DNA of 17,990 nucleotides, taken from NCBI GenBank assembly GCA_035544575.1, contig DATKEC010000046.1, positions 1 to 17,990 of the forward strand. The letters run 5' to 3'. A program made the translations under genes and the position numbers. The notes under the pieces are model-generated. The model was not told the DNA's origin. It saw only the letters and a list, made by a program, of their open reading frames with translations, and did no database searches. Shown in pieces: positions 5,923-13,732 of the stretch. The stretch's first letter is position 1. Every line of letters starts with the position of its first letter. This stretch comes from DATHWB01 sp035544575. GTDB lineage: Bacteria; Actinomycetota; Acidimicrobiia; Spongiisociales; ZC4RG35.

Positions 5923-7508
5923 CCGAGTGCTGCCGTCAGCGAGTCGATGATTTCATCAGGCGCAGCCCCGAGGTCCACGCGGATCACGCGTTTGCCGGCC
6001 TCGACCAGAGCCTGGTGGTCGCCGGCAGCCTGGGCGGCGATGATCGCGCCGAACTCGTGGCCGGACTCCGGCACTGCCAACGGACCCGTGGGCCGGTCCA
6101 CCAGCTGGATGAAGGCACCCGTCTCCGGTCCACCCTTGTGAAGCTGACCGGTGCTGTGGAGGAAACGGGGGCCCCAGCCGAAGGTGGTGGCGAGTCCCGT
6201 CCGCGCTCCGATCACCTTGCGAAGTTCCTGGCAGCGGTCCCATCGGTCGTCGCTGGGGGCGAGGTAGGCATGGATGCCGAGATAGTCGCCGGGAACCAGA
6301 CCGTCGAGAAACGCCGCCACCTCGTCTTTCACTCCCGAGCCTGCCACGGTGGGAACACCCTCCAGATCGAGCTTCCCGTCCATGGCCGCAGTTGCGAGGC
6401 GCTTGGCCGCTTCCACGTTCGGCTGGTCGAACGGATGCAGGCCGAGCACCGCTCCGGCCGTGGCCGTGGCGACCTCCGCCCGCAGCATTTCATATCCGAG
6501 CGATGATCGATCCGGCAGCTCGAATCCGAGCACCGGCTGACCGACCCGGATCAGCGCATCGAGATTCGGACCGCTCTCGCCGGCCAGGACGAACGCGAGG
6601 AACACCCTGTCATCGGCGTAGGCCGACGGACCACGGAGCGGCTCGTCGGCGATCGGAATGATGCCGGTTCCGTCCTTGCCGAGACTCTCTGCGATCAGCT
6701 GTTCCATCCACGACGGAAGCGACGCCAGCGACGGTGACGTGAGGAGGGTCAACTTGTCCCGACCCTGGCGGGCGAGCTCTGCCAGCGCGATGCCCAGACC
6801 CACCGCCGGGTCGTCCCGCACGTTGTCGGAAGCCTGATCAGCGAGTGCGGCAGCGGCATCGAGCAGCAGGGAGACGTCGATACCCATGAAGGCAGCCGGG
6901 ACCAATCCGAAGTGCGTGAGAGCTGAGAACCGGCCCCCCACATCTGGGACGGTTTCGAACACGAAGCGGAAGTCCCGGTCCCGCCCGAGCTTCGCCAGCG
7001 ATGACGCAGGGTCGGTCACGGCCACGAACCGAGAACCGTCCTCGCCGGCTTCGGCGTAGAAGTAGCGGAAGAACGACAGCGTTTCGAGAGTTGAGCCCGA
7101 CTTCGACGAGACGATGAAGGTGGTCCGGGACGGATCGATCGCCTCGCGCACAGCGCGGACTGCGTCGGGGTGCGTGGAGTCGACGACGACGAGCTCGGGC
7201 CACCCTTCGGTCGGCCCGAAGGACCGCGAGAAGACTTCGGGGGCGAGGCTCGACCCACCCATGCCGCACAACACGACATGATCCGAACCGCCCCGGACGA
7301 TCCCGGCAGCTTCGACGATCTCGGGAACCGCCGGCCGCATGGTGTCGTGCAGCCGTAGCCAGCCCAGCCGGTCGGCCAACTCGGGAGTCGACGGGTCGTC
7401 AGACCACACCGTCGGATCCCCCGCCCACAACCGCCGAACCGCGTCCGCCTCGTTCCATGACGAGATGCGGGATGCGACCGTGGGAGCGAGCAGAGGGACC
7501 AGATTCAT
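5919..7508 (-). CDS. pgi: Glucose-6-phosphate isomerase
   Basis: 529 aa from ATG 7508. It interconverts glucose 6-phosphate and fructose 6-phosphate in the cytosol. GMGGSSL (82-88) and the sugar-phosphate-binding SKSGSTLET (135-143) form the first SIS domain. GGRFSALT (191-198) is the conserved PGI segment, and GWGPRFLHSTGQLHKGGP near the C-terminus carries the His/Lys active-site region. This form resembles the PGI half of the transaldolase-PGI proteins of some bacteria, but no transaldolase domain is fused here. An upstream in-frame ATG at 7631 would overlap the divergent purB and adds non-homologous sequence, so it was rejected. A CATACT -10-like box (complement of 7515-7520) lies 6 nt before the ATG and no ribosome binding site is seen, suggesting leaderless transcription. 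First gene of a pgi-zwf pair. Confidence 0.96.
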   Translation of the reverse strand: MNLVPLLAPTVASRISSWNEADAVRRLWAGDPTVWSDDPSTPELADRLGWLRLHDTMRPAVPEIVEAAGIVRGGSDHVVLCGMGGSSLAPEVFSRSFGPTEGWPELVVVDSTHPDAVRAVREAIDPSRTTFIVSSKSGSTLETLSFFRYFYAEAGEDGSRFVAVTDPASSLAKLGRDRDFRFVFETVPDVGGRFSALTHFGLVPAAFMGIDVSLLLDAAAALADQASDNVRDDPAVGLGIALAELARQGRDKLTLLTSPSLASLPSWMEQLIAESLGKDGTGIIPIADEPLRGPSAYADDRVFLAFVLAGESGPNLDALIRVGQPVLGFELPDRSSLGYEMLRAEVATATAGAVLGLHPFDQPNVEAAKRLATAAMDGKLDLEGVPTVAGSGVKDEVAAFLDGLVPGDYLGIHAYLAPSDDRWDRCQELRKVIGARTGLATTFGWGPRFLHSTGQLHKGGPETGAFIQLVDRPTGPLAVPESGHEFGAIIAAQAAGDHQALVEAGKRVIRVDLGAAPDEIIDSLTAALG

Positions 7509-7593
7509 GATCCGAGTATGCCACCAGTGGTCAGATCGCCCTCGGGCGCCCATCGCTCCGTCGCACCGTGCCGCCCTGCCAGAATCGGCGTTG

Positions 7594-9027
7594 ATGTCCG
7601 ACCCCGCCTTCGTCCCCAACGTGCTCGCCACCCGCTATGCCAGCGAAGAGATGCGGCGTATCTGGTCTCCCGAATCGAAAGTCGCACTCGAGCGAACACT
7701 TTGGGTCACCGTGCTCGAAGCCCAGTCCGACCTTGGTGTGGAAGTCGACGCCGACGTCGTCGAGCGGTACCGAGCTGTCATCGACCAGGTCGACCTCGCC
7801 TCGATCGCCGAGCGCGAGCGGACTAGCCGTCACGACGTGAAGGCTCGTATCGACGAGTTCTGTGCGCTGGCGGGCGCCGAGCACATCCACAAGGCGATGA
7901 CCTCGCGTGATCTCACCGAGAACGTGGAACAGCTCCAGATCCGCTCCGGCCTCGTCCACGTCAGGGACCGTTGCATCGCCGTTCTCGCCCGGCTCGCCCA
8001 GCGGGCCACCGAGTACTCGGATCTGGTGGTGACGGGACGCACGCACAACGTCCCGGCCCAGGCCGTGACGCTCGGGAAGCGCTTCGCGACTGCGGGCGAA
8101 GAGCTGCTGATGGCCGTCGAGGCGGTCGAGTTCCTGCTCGGGCGTCTTCCGCTTCGTGGTCTGAAAGGTCCGGTGGGCACACAACAGGACATGCTGGATC
8201 TGTTCGACGGCGACAGCGAACGCGTGGACGAACTCGAGCGGCGAGTGGCAGACGCTCTCGGCTTCCAGCGGGTGATGACCTCGGTTGGCCAGGTCTATCC
8301 GCGTTCGCTCGATTTCGCAGTGGTATCCGCGCTGCTCCAGGTGGCGGCGGGTCCGGGGAGCCTCGCAACCACGATCCGACTGATGGCCGGCGCCGATTTG
8401 GCCACCGAGGGTTTCCAGGCTGGTCAGGTCGGGTCCTCGGCGATGCCACACAAGATGAACAGCCGGAGCGCCGAACGCATCGGCGGGCTGGTGACGGTCC
8501 TCGGCGGACATGTGGCCATGGCGGCGGGGCTGGTCGGAAACCAGTGGAACGAAGGCGACGTGAGCGACTCGGTGGTACGGCGCGTCATCCTGCCTGACTC
8601 GTTCTACGCCCTCGACGGCCTGTTGGAGACCACCTCGACGGTGCTCGAGGAGTTTCGAGCCTTCCCGGCGGTCATCGACCGTGAGCTCCAGCGCTACCTG
8701 CCCTTCCTGGCGACCACCGCCCTCCTCGTCGAGGCCGTGCGGTCCGGCATCGGGCGCGAAACCGCCCACGAGCGGATCAAGGAGCACGCCATTGCGTCGG
8801 CGCTGGCAATGCGCTCGGGAGAGACCGAAGGCAGCGACCTGTTCGAACGGATCGCCGCCGATCCGGTGCTGTCGCTCGACACGGGTCGAGTCGCGGCCAT
8901 CGCCGAAACCCCCGCCGCCTTCACCGGACGTGCCAGCGAACAAGTGTCCGCCTTCGTCGGGCGCGTCGCCGACATCGTCTCGATGCATCCCGAAGCCGCT
9001 CGCTATCGGCCGCACTCGATTCTCTGA
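7594..9027 (+). CDS. purB: Adenylosuccinate lyase
   Basis: 477 aa. It cleaves SAICAR to AICAR and adenylosuccinate to AMP plus fumarate in purine synthesis. It belongs to the fumarase/aspartase superfamily, with TSRDLTEN, GRTHNVPAQ (the catalytic His region) and the flexible signature loop SSAMPHKMNSRSAERI, where Ser is the catalytic base. Start MSDPAFVPNVLATRYAS aligns well with what I remember of the mycobacterial PurB N-terminus. The frame is open upstream to 7339, but that stretch overlaps pgi. No ribosome binding site is seen; CAGAAT (7580-7585) ends 8 nt before the ATG and may be the -10 of a leaderless transcript. It is divergent from pgi across 85 nt. A long open frame on the opposite strand is a codon-bias shadow. 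Confidence 0.97.
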   Translation: MSDPAFVPNVLATRYASEEMRRIWSPESKVALERTLWVTVLEAQSDLGVEVDADVVERYRAVIDQVDLASIAERERTSRHDVKARIDEFCALAGAEHIHKAMTSRDLTENVEQLQIRSGLVHVRDRCIAVLARLAQRATEYSDLVVTGRTHNVPAQAVTLGKRFATAGEELLMAVEAVEFLLGRLPLRGLKGPVGTQQDMLDLFDGDSERVDELERRVADALGFQRVMTSVGQVYPRSLDFAVVSALLQVAAGPGSLATTIRLMAGADLATEGFQAGQVGSSAMPHKMNSRSAERIGGLVTVLGGHVAMAAGLVGNQWNEGDVSDSVVRRVILPDSFYALDGLLETTSTVLEEFRAFPAVIDRELQRYLPFLATTALLVEAVRSGIGRETAHERIKEHAIASALAMRSGETEGSDLFERIAADPVLSLDTGRVAAIAETPAAFTGRASEQVSAFVGRVADIVSMHPEAARYRPHSIL

Positions 9028-9060
9028 ACCCAACCCGGCCGGCGCCAAGCCAGCCGGCGG

Positions 9061-9072
9061 TAGGGTGCGGTT
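9061..9072 (+). promoter_or_regulatory. Likely leaderless -10 element (TAGGGT) of the toastrack gene
   Basis: TAGGGT at 9061-9066 lies 6 nt before the GTG start at 9073, with no Shine-Dalgarno sequence. The same arrangement precedes the decarboxylase gene at 15780. No -35 consensus is visible. Confidence 0.5.
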
Positions 9073-9549
9073 GTGCACATTCTCCGAAAGCTGCTCACGT
9101 GGTGGGTCTCGATGGTGGTGACGACAGTGGTGGCCGCTGTCATCGCCAAGTTCACGATGGCCAAACAGGACGATCCGACCGCGCCCCGATTCGCCCTCGT
9201 GTCGATCTTCGACGGCACCGATTTTCGCCCAACGACCCAGGCTCTCACCGCTTCCAAGGCAATCACCATGTTTGGCGGGACCCGGATCGACCTGCGGCGC
9301 GCCGGTTCCGGGCCTGCTCCCATCTACCTCGATCTCGTCACCGTGATGGGCGGCACCGACATCACGGTTCCCGACAACTGGCGGGTGGATGTCGAAGGCA
9401 TGGCGCTGATGGGGGGCCATGACGTCAACGTCGCCGACCCCGAGACGGTGAGCGCCGAGGCGCCTCACCTCGTGATCCGGGCGCGGACCATGATGGGCGG
9501 CCTCCGGATCCAGGCGCGACCTGTCCTGGTATCAGCCAGTACCGGCTGA
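9073..9549 (+). CDS. Small membrane-anchored toastrack (LiaF-C/DUF2154-like) protein
   Basis: 158 aa from GTG 9073. One N-terminal transmembrane helix (about 8-27, preceded by Arg/Lys) anchors a beta-rich domain. That domain repeats a hydrophobic-GG turn at MFGG (66-69), VMGG (91-94), LMGG (112-115) and MMGG (140-143), with DITVPDNWRV between. Regular FGG/MGG turns followed by short beta strands are typical of the C-terminal toastrack domain of LiaF and of cell-wall-antibiotic response proteins. In LiaFSR systems such proteins inhibit the sensor kinase in unstressed cells. Its gene converges on a response regulator/PspC-kinase pair, so a role in the same envelope-stress circuit is likely. LiaF itself has four TM helices; this has one, so it is a cousin, not an orthologue. 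Function is inferred from fold pattern and neighbours. Confidence 0.75.
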   Translation: MHILRKLLTWWVSMVVTTVVAAVIAKFTMAKQDDPTAPRFALVSIFDGTDFRPTTQALTASKAITMFGGTRIDLRRAGSGPAPIYLDLVTVMGGTDITVPDNWRVDVEGMALMGGHDVNVADPETVSAEAPHLVIRARTMMGGLRIQARPVLVSASTG

Positions 9550-9568
9550 GCTAGTGGTGCGTCACTAG
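9532..9568. terminator. Two tandem small hairpins between convergent genes
   Basis: TCAGCC-AGTACC-GGCTGA (9532-9549) ends exactly at the stop of the toastrack gene. CTAGTG-GTGCGT-CACTAG (9551-9568) includes the stop codon of the response regulator on the other strand. Both stems are perfect 6-bp repeats with 6-nt loops, one base apart. No T-run follows, so intrinsic termination is unproven. Confidence 0.4.
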
Positions 9569-10197
9569 ACGATCCGGCGGTGAGACGCCCATCGGGCGAG
9601 CTCGTGGCGGTTGGAGAGTTGGAGCTTGCGCAGCACGGCTGACACATGTGTCTCGACGGTCTTGACGCTGATCGACAACCGCCTCGCCACCTGCTTGTAG
9701 GAGTATCCCCGGGCGATCTGGCGCAGCACCTCTTTCTCCCGAGGCGTCAATTGGTCGAGTTCGGGGTCGACGGGTGCCGACATCGTGTCCGCGAAGGCGT
9801 CCAGCACGAACCCGGCGAGCCTCGGGGAGAACACGGCATCGCCCGCCTGCACCCGGCCGATCGCCTCGATGAGCTCTTCGGGTGTGATCGACTTCGTCAC
9901 ATATCCGCGCGCACCGGCCCGAATCATCGCAATGACATCCTCGGCGGCGTCGGACACCGACAGCGCCAGGAAACGCACGTCGGGATTCGTCTCGATCACG
10001 TTCTCGATCACCGTGAGACCGCCCCCTCCCGGCATGTGCACGTCGACGAGCACCACCTCGGGTTTGGCGTCGCGTATGCCCTCGATGGCGTCGTCGACAT
10101 CGGAGGCGCTGCCGACGATCTCGACCGCCCCTTCGATCTCGGATCGGACGCCGGCCAGGAAGAGGCGGTGGTCGTCCACGAGATAGACCGTTGTCAC
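9565..10197 (-). CDS. NarL/LuxR-type response regulator (LiaR/MacR-like)
   Basis: 210 aa. The receiver domain (1-118) has the acidic pair Asp8-Asp9, phospho-acceptor Asp52 in VLVDVHMPG, Ser80 in FLALS and Lys102 in VTKS. A linker leads to a GerE/LuxR helix-turn-helix (149-205) with LTPREKEVLRQIARGYSYKQ and ISVKTVETHVSAVLRKLQL. It is a DNA-binding regulator phosphorylated by the kinase encoded just upstream. The start is GTG at 10195-10197, overlapping the kinase stop as GTGA, so the pair is translationally coupled. The partner kinase has a PspC domain and is divergent from a PspC/toastrack operon, so the likely regulon is envelope stress, probably including the divergent operon. Confidence 0.95.
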   Translation of the reverse strand: MTTVYLVDDHRLFLAGVRSEIEGAVEIVGSASDVDDAIEGIRDAKPEVVLVDVHMPGGGGLTVIENVIETNPDVRFLALSVSDAAEDVIAMIRAGARGYVTKSITPEELIEAIGRVQAGDAVFSPRLAGFVLDAFADTMSAPVDPELDQLTPREKEVLRQIARGYSYKQVARRLSISVKTVETHVSAVLRKLQLSNRHELARWASHRRIV

Positions 10198-11396
10198 TGT
10201 GATCGTTCCCTTTCGATGTGAAGATGGATCTCGGTGCCCTCACCAGGCTCGGAAATGATGGTCGCCGAACCCCCATGGCGGCGCATCCGCCCGATGATCG
10301 AGTCGGCGATCCCGCGCCGGTCCGAGCCGATGGTGGCGGTGTCGAAGCCCTTGCCCTGGTCGGCGACCCACACATCGACACTGTCCACTGACACCTCCGC
10401 GTAGACCGACACCTTTGCTGCCCCCGAGTGCCTTGCGGCGTTGGCGATGGCCTCCCCCGTGGCCGACACCAGCGGACCGACGAGGTCGCCCTCTAGCTCG
10501 CCGCCGGCGACGACGAGGTCGATCGGAATGTCGAAGTCGGCTTCGAGCCGGTCGACTGTCGACTGGAGCAGAACCGACAACGACCGTGTCCCAGACTCAG
10601 GGGCGCGGTCGTACAGCCAGCGCCGAAGCTCGCGCTCCTGATGACGTGCCAGCGTCAGCATCCGCTTGGGATCTTCGGTTCTCTGGATGAGAGCGAGCGT
10701 CTGAAGCACCGAATCGTGGAGATGTGCGGCCATCTCGGCCCGTTCCTCCTGACGAACCCGCTCCGAGCGTTCGGCGCCGAGGTCGTTGGCGAGTCGCCAG
10801 ATCCACGGGCCGAACAACACCGAGAGTCCGACACCGGTGATCACCACCGCCAGCAGTGTGGTGCCGAGTTGGGGGACCGCTGAGCTGCCGAAGATGGCCA
10901 GCCCGGCCACGAGCAGGACGACTCCGACGATCGAACGCCGCCGCATCGAGCTGTCTCCCGGGTCGACGAGTGATGCGAGGAAGTCCCGGGAGTCGATCCC
11001 GCGCTGGTCGAGGAGGAACGCCGATCCGAAAACGATGGCGCTGGCCGGCCAGAACAGGCCATCGCCTGGCCAGATGCCGACCGCTCGCACCATGATCAGT
11101 CCGGCGAGCAAGATCATGCCTGCTCCCAGGTGCGTCGTGCGACCGGCCGGCGGTGCTGGCTCGACGCCTGCTTGCTCCACCGATGGCAGGTCGATGGTGG
11201 AGGCCCAGGCAGCCGCATAGAGGATCACACCGAGACCCCAGACGAAACAGAGTGTGATGAACGCTGCTCGTACGTAGACAACGGCGATGCCGGTCGATGC
11301 GCTCAGCCCACCGCAGATGCCGGCGACCAGCCGGTCCTCTGACCGTCTGATGCCAAATGGAGCGCGCGGCGGCGCGGACGCGAGAGGTTCGCTCAT
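10194..11396 (-). CDS. PspC-domain sensor histidine kinase (LiaS/MacS-like)
   Basis: 400 aa. The N-terminal PspC domain (about 15-67: RRSEDRLVAGICGGLSASTG and a helix) is followed by further membrane segments at about 88-106, 113-129, 154-171 and 178-198. A dimerisation/phospho-acceptor helix has His227 in MAAHLHDSVLQTL (HisKA_3 type). The HATPase domain has N-box EAIANAARHSG (315-325), G1 DQGKGFD (346-352) and GEGTEIHLHIE at the end. There is no large extracellular loop, so it probably senses within or at the membrane, or through a toastrack partner, as in Lia systems. ATG 11396 was chosen because the PspC homology begins just after it; the 83 codons of open frame upstream overlap the divergent gene and look non-coding. 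A fusion of PspC to the kinase is common in actinobacteria. Confidence 0.93.
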   Translation of the reverse strand: MSEPLASAPPRAPFGIRRSEDRLVAGICGGLSASTGIAVVYVRAAFITLCFVWGLGVILYAAAWASTIDLPSVEQAGVEPAPPAGRTTHLGAGMILLAGLIMVRAVGIWPGDGLFWPASAIVFGSAFLLDQRGIDSRDFLASLVDPGDSSMRRRSIVGVVLLVAGLAIFGSSAVPQLGTTLLAVVITGVGLSVLFGPWIWRLANDLGAERSERVRQEERAEMAAHLHDSVLQTLALIQRTEDPKRMLTLARHQERELRRWLYDRAPESGTRSLSVLLQSTVDRLEADFDIPIDLVVAGGELEGDLVGPLVSATGEAIANAARHSGAAKVSVYAEVSVDSVDVWVADQGKGFDTATIGSDRRGIADSIIGRMRRHGGSATIISEPGEGTEIHLHIERERSQ

Positions 11397-11430
11397 CCCC
11401 GTATCGTTCCAGCCCGACACTTCACAAGCA

Positions 11431-11448
11431 ATGAGGGATGACCCTGAT
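11431..11448. promoter_or_regulatory. Imperfect inverted repeat in divergent PspC promoter region
   Basis: ATGAGGG (11431-11437) and CCCTGAT (11442-11448) match as inverted repeats at 6 of 7 positions around a 4-nt spacer. It lies 34-52 nt upstream of the kinase start in the 133-nt spacer to the divergent PspC gene. A NarL-type regulator dimer could bind it, which would allow feedback on both operons. This is a candidate site only. Confidence 0.35.
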
Positions 11449-11529
11449 CCCGACCCCGGCGCCTCGGGGACGCCACGGGGTGATACCCGATGGTGCGGAC
11501 GCGGCCGATCCCGCAACGTGGGAGCCATG

Positions 11530-13065
11530 ATGGAAACACAAACCAACCCGCAGCCACCCCCCGTGGGCGACCGGCCGTTACGGCGCTCGTCTTCGGACAG
11601 GGTGCTCGCCGGCGTCGCCGGCGGTATCGCAGCACGACTCGACATCCCCGCGTGGGTGGTTCGAGTGGCATTCGTCGTTCTCGCCTTCGCCGGCGGGCTG
11701 GGCGTCGCCCTCTATATCGCCGGGTGGATCCTGATCCCTGAAGACGGCGACAGTGAGCCGATCGCCAGCGGGCTCACCCGGCGCATTCAGGACGGTTCCG
11801 GCTGGATGGGCATCGCCCTCATCGGGATCGGCGTGATCATCGCCGCATCGTCGATCGATTTCATCAGTGGCGACCTGGCCGTTGCCGTATTCATCGGCGT
11901 CGTCGGCGTCCTGCTCTACCGGGGAGAACTGGGCGGCGGTTCCAAGTCGACATCGACCGATGACACGGCCAGCACCCCTGAGCCCACCGGGACGTCGAGC
12001 GCGTCGCTCGCGAACTTCGACCACCAGGAAGGAACCGTGCCACCTCCACCGCCGAGCCAAGTTGCACCCCCGCAGACCGAACCGCCCAAGCCCCCGGAGC
12101 CCACCAGGCCGCCGTCGATCCTCGGGCGTCTGACGATCGCGCTGGCGCTCATCGCCTCCGGAGTGATGGCGTTCCTCGATTACGCGGTCACCAGTTTCGA
12201 TCCGACCCCTCGTCACTACCTGGGTCTCGTTGTCGGGATTCTCGGGGTGGGACTCGTGGTCGGTTCGGTCATCGGCCGGGCGCGGGGACTGATCTTCGTG
12301 GGAATCCTGCTCGCCCCGTTACTGATCTTCTCGCCGCTGGCAGAGTTCGAGTTGAACAGCGGCATCGGCCAGCGCCGCGTCGCCCCGACATCGGTCTCTG
12401 AGATCGCCCCTTCCTATGAGTTGGCGATCGGCGAGTTGGTGGTCGACTTGCGCGACGTCGACTTCAGCGGCGAGACGGTGAACCTCGAGACGAGCGTCGG
12501 CATCGGTTCGCTGCGCGTGCTCGTGCCGAGCAACGTAGCTGTCGAGGTCGACGCCGAGGTCGGCATCGGCGAGGCCCAGGCTTTCGGGGTCGTCCGTTCC
12601 GGACTCGCCCGGTCACTCGAGGTTTCCCAGGAAGGCGCCGGGACGTTGGTGCTGGACGCCCAGACTCTCATCGGTGAGGTTCGCATCACGAACTCGAACG
12701 CAGATCCCGCCTCGGCGGGGGCTGCGAGATCGACCGATGTCATCGACCTGGTCATCACCACGCCGGCAGAGCTCGACAACAGCTATGAACTGCACACCGG
12801 CGAGATCCGCCTCGACCTGTCGAACCTTGTGCTCCGCACCCCCCGCACCGTCTCGATCTCGAACGGTGTCGGTCGGGTCGAGGTCATCGTCCCGAGCCGG
12901 GAAACCACCAGCGTGAACGCCGAGGTCGCGATCGGGCGGGTCGACCTGTTCGGAGTCGAGCAGGGAGGCTTCCGGACGAGTGTCAACACCCAGGCGAGCG
13001 GGCGTGCGCTGCTCACACTGGACATAGAGGTCAACAGCGGCGAGATCGTCGTGGAGGAAGGCTGA
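11530..13065 (+). CDS. PspC-domain membrane protein with two tandem toastrack domains
   Basis: 511 aa from the second of two adjacent ATGs; GGGAG at 11520-11524 is 5 nt from ATG 11530 but only 2 nt from ATG 11527. The N-terminal PspC domain (17-72, SSDRVLAGVAGGIAARLDIP) includes TM helix 43-69. Two more TM helices lie at about 92-108 and 115-131. A Ser/Thr/Pro-rich linker follows (about 138-198, with a run of five Pro). Three TM helices come next (200-216, 229-247, 252-270). The rest is two copies of a beta-rich module, YELAIGELVVDLRD (296-309) to FGVVRSG and YELHTGEIRLDLSN (419-432) to FGVEQGG, each with an internal VPS turn. The modules match the toastrack domain that pairs with PspC in phage-shock/Lia networks. 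It is first in an operon with the 75-aa protein and divergent from the PspC kinase. Probable envelope-stress sensor or effector. Confidence 0.85.
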   Translation: METQTNPQPPPVGDRPLRRSSSDRVLAGVAGGIAARLDIPAWVVRVAFVVLAFAGGLGVALYIAGWILIPEDGDSEPIASGLTRRIQDGSGWMGIALIGIGVIIAASSIDFISGDLAVAVFIGVVGVLLYRGELGGGSKSTSTDDTASTPEPTGTSSASLANFDHQEGTVPPPPPSQVAPPQTEPPKPPEPTRPPSILGRLTIALALIASGVMAFLDYAVTSFDPTPRHYLGLVVGILGVGLVVGSVIGRARGLIFVGILLAPLLIFSPLAEFELNSGIGQRRVAPTSVSEIAPSYELAIGELVVDLRDVDFSGETVNLETSVGIGSLRVLVPSNVAVEVDAEVGIGEAQAFGVVRSGLARSLEVSQEGAGTLVLDAQTLIGEVRITNSNADPASAGAARSTDVIDLVITTPAELDNSYELHTGEIRLDLSNLVLRTPRTVSISNGVGRVEVIVPSRETTSVNAEVAIGRVDLFGVEQGGFRTSVNTQASGRALLTLDIEVNSGEIVVEEG

Positions 13066-13292
13066 TGCAAAAACACCGATTCGACCCCATCTCGTTCGTG
13101 TTCGGGGTGGCATTCGTCGCCCTGGCAGCACTGTTCGTGATCCCCGCCGACCCGTGGGACATCTACTTCGAGGGAGCCGTGTTCGGCTGGGTGTGGCCCC
13201 TCGTCATCACCGGTGCCGGCATCGCCCTTCTCGCCCCGCTGGTTCGGAGCTCTGCGACCGAGTCAGCCGACCCTGAGATCGTCGAGGACTGA
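13065..13292 (+). CDS. Small two-TM membrane protein of the PspC operon
   Basis: 75 aa with two predicted membrane helices (about 8-28 and 38-60) joined by a short PADPWDIYFEG loop, then an acidic tail. The second helix has a VWPLVITGAGIALL pattern like the membrane part of LiaF/DUF5668-type proteins (W-P-L followed by Gly-rich helix). ATG at 13065-13067 overlaps the stop of the preceding PspC/toastrack gene by one base (TGATG), so the two are translationally coupled. It is likely an accessory subunit of the same stress complex. No catalytic motif is present, and a specific role cannot be stated. Confidence 0.75.
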   Translation: MQKHRFDPISFVFGVAFVALAALFVIPADPWDIYFEGAVFGWVWPLVITGAGIALLAPLVRSSATESADPEIVED

Positions 13293-13311
13293 GACACCCT
13301 GTTCACCCGAT

Positions 13312-13340
13312 GTGATGCCCCGTCCTCGACGGGGCATCAC
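13312..13340. terminator. Bidirectional terminator between PspC operon and TauE operon
   Basis: GTGATGCCCCGTC (13312-13324) and GACGGGGCATCAC (13328-13340) pair perfectly over 13 bp with a 3-nt loop. It begins 19 nt after the 75-aa gene and its right arm overlaps the stop codon of the convergent permease gene (13337-13339). T-runs are weak on both strands. Confidence 0.75.
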
Positions 13341-13732
13341 TCTTCGGCAGGTGTTTCAGCCCGCCGCGTCTGGACCAGCATCCGGATTCCGGCGAGAAGG
13401 ATGAACCCACCGAACATCTGACGCAATACGTCGGCATCGATCAGATTCGCCAGCCGGGCAGCGCCGAAGGCCGCAACCGCCCCGATGGCGCCGATCGTCA
13501 ACGCCAACCGCACATCGACGTTCGCGTTGCTGCGGTTCACCACAGTCGCGGCGGTCGAGGTGAAGACGATGGCGAGCAGGGACGTCCCCTGGGCCAGGTG
13601 CTGGGGGAAGTCGAGGACGAAGACCATCGCCGGGACCATGATCACTCCGCCGCCGATGCCCGCCAGACCTGACGCGATGCCGGCCACGAGCCCGATCAGG
13701 GCTCCGAGCACGACATCGAGCAGCGAGCCCAT
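13337..13732 (-). CDS. Half-size TauE/SafE-family permease (second copy)
   Basis: 131 aa, about half the usual length (roughly 250 aa, eight TM) of the TauE/SafE sulfite-exporter family. The family signature lies in the first helical hairpin: GIASGLAGIGGGVIMVPAMV (18-37). About four membrane segments follow, ending with FGGFILLAGIRMLV (107-120) and a short polar tail. ATG at 13732 overlaps the stop of the preceding half-size gene by one base (TGATG), so the two are translationally coupled and probably form a heterodimer equivalent to one full-length exporter. The substrate is unknown; the family moves sulfite, sulfoacetate and other small organic or sulfur anions. No sulfur-metabolism gene is near. 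The stop codon lies inside a shared terminator hairpin. Confidence 0.88.
   Translation of the reverse strand: MGSLLDVVLGALIGLVAGIASGLAGIGGGVIMVPAMVFVLDFPQHLAQGTSLLAIVFTSTAATVVNRSNANVDVRLALTIGAIGAVAAFGAARLANLIDADVLRQMFGGFILLAGIRMLVQTRRAETPAEE

Noticed and set aside
9038..9058. GCCGGC repeat hairpin after purB as terminator
   Set aside because: The stem is 6 bp of self-complementary sequence without a T-run, and it runs into the next promoter; too weak to annotate.
7531..9468. Very long open frame on the minus strand opposite purB and the toastrack gene
   Set aside because: It shows no recognisable domain, is full of His/Arg/Gly/Asp runs, and lies antisense to the clear purB gene; GC-rich codon use creates such frames.
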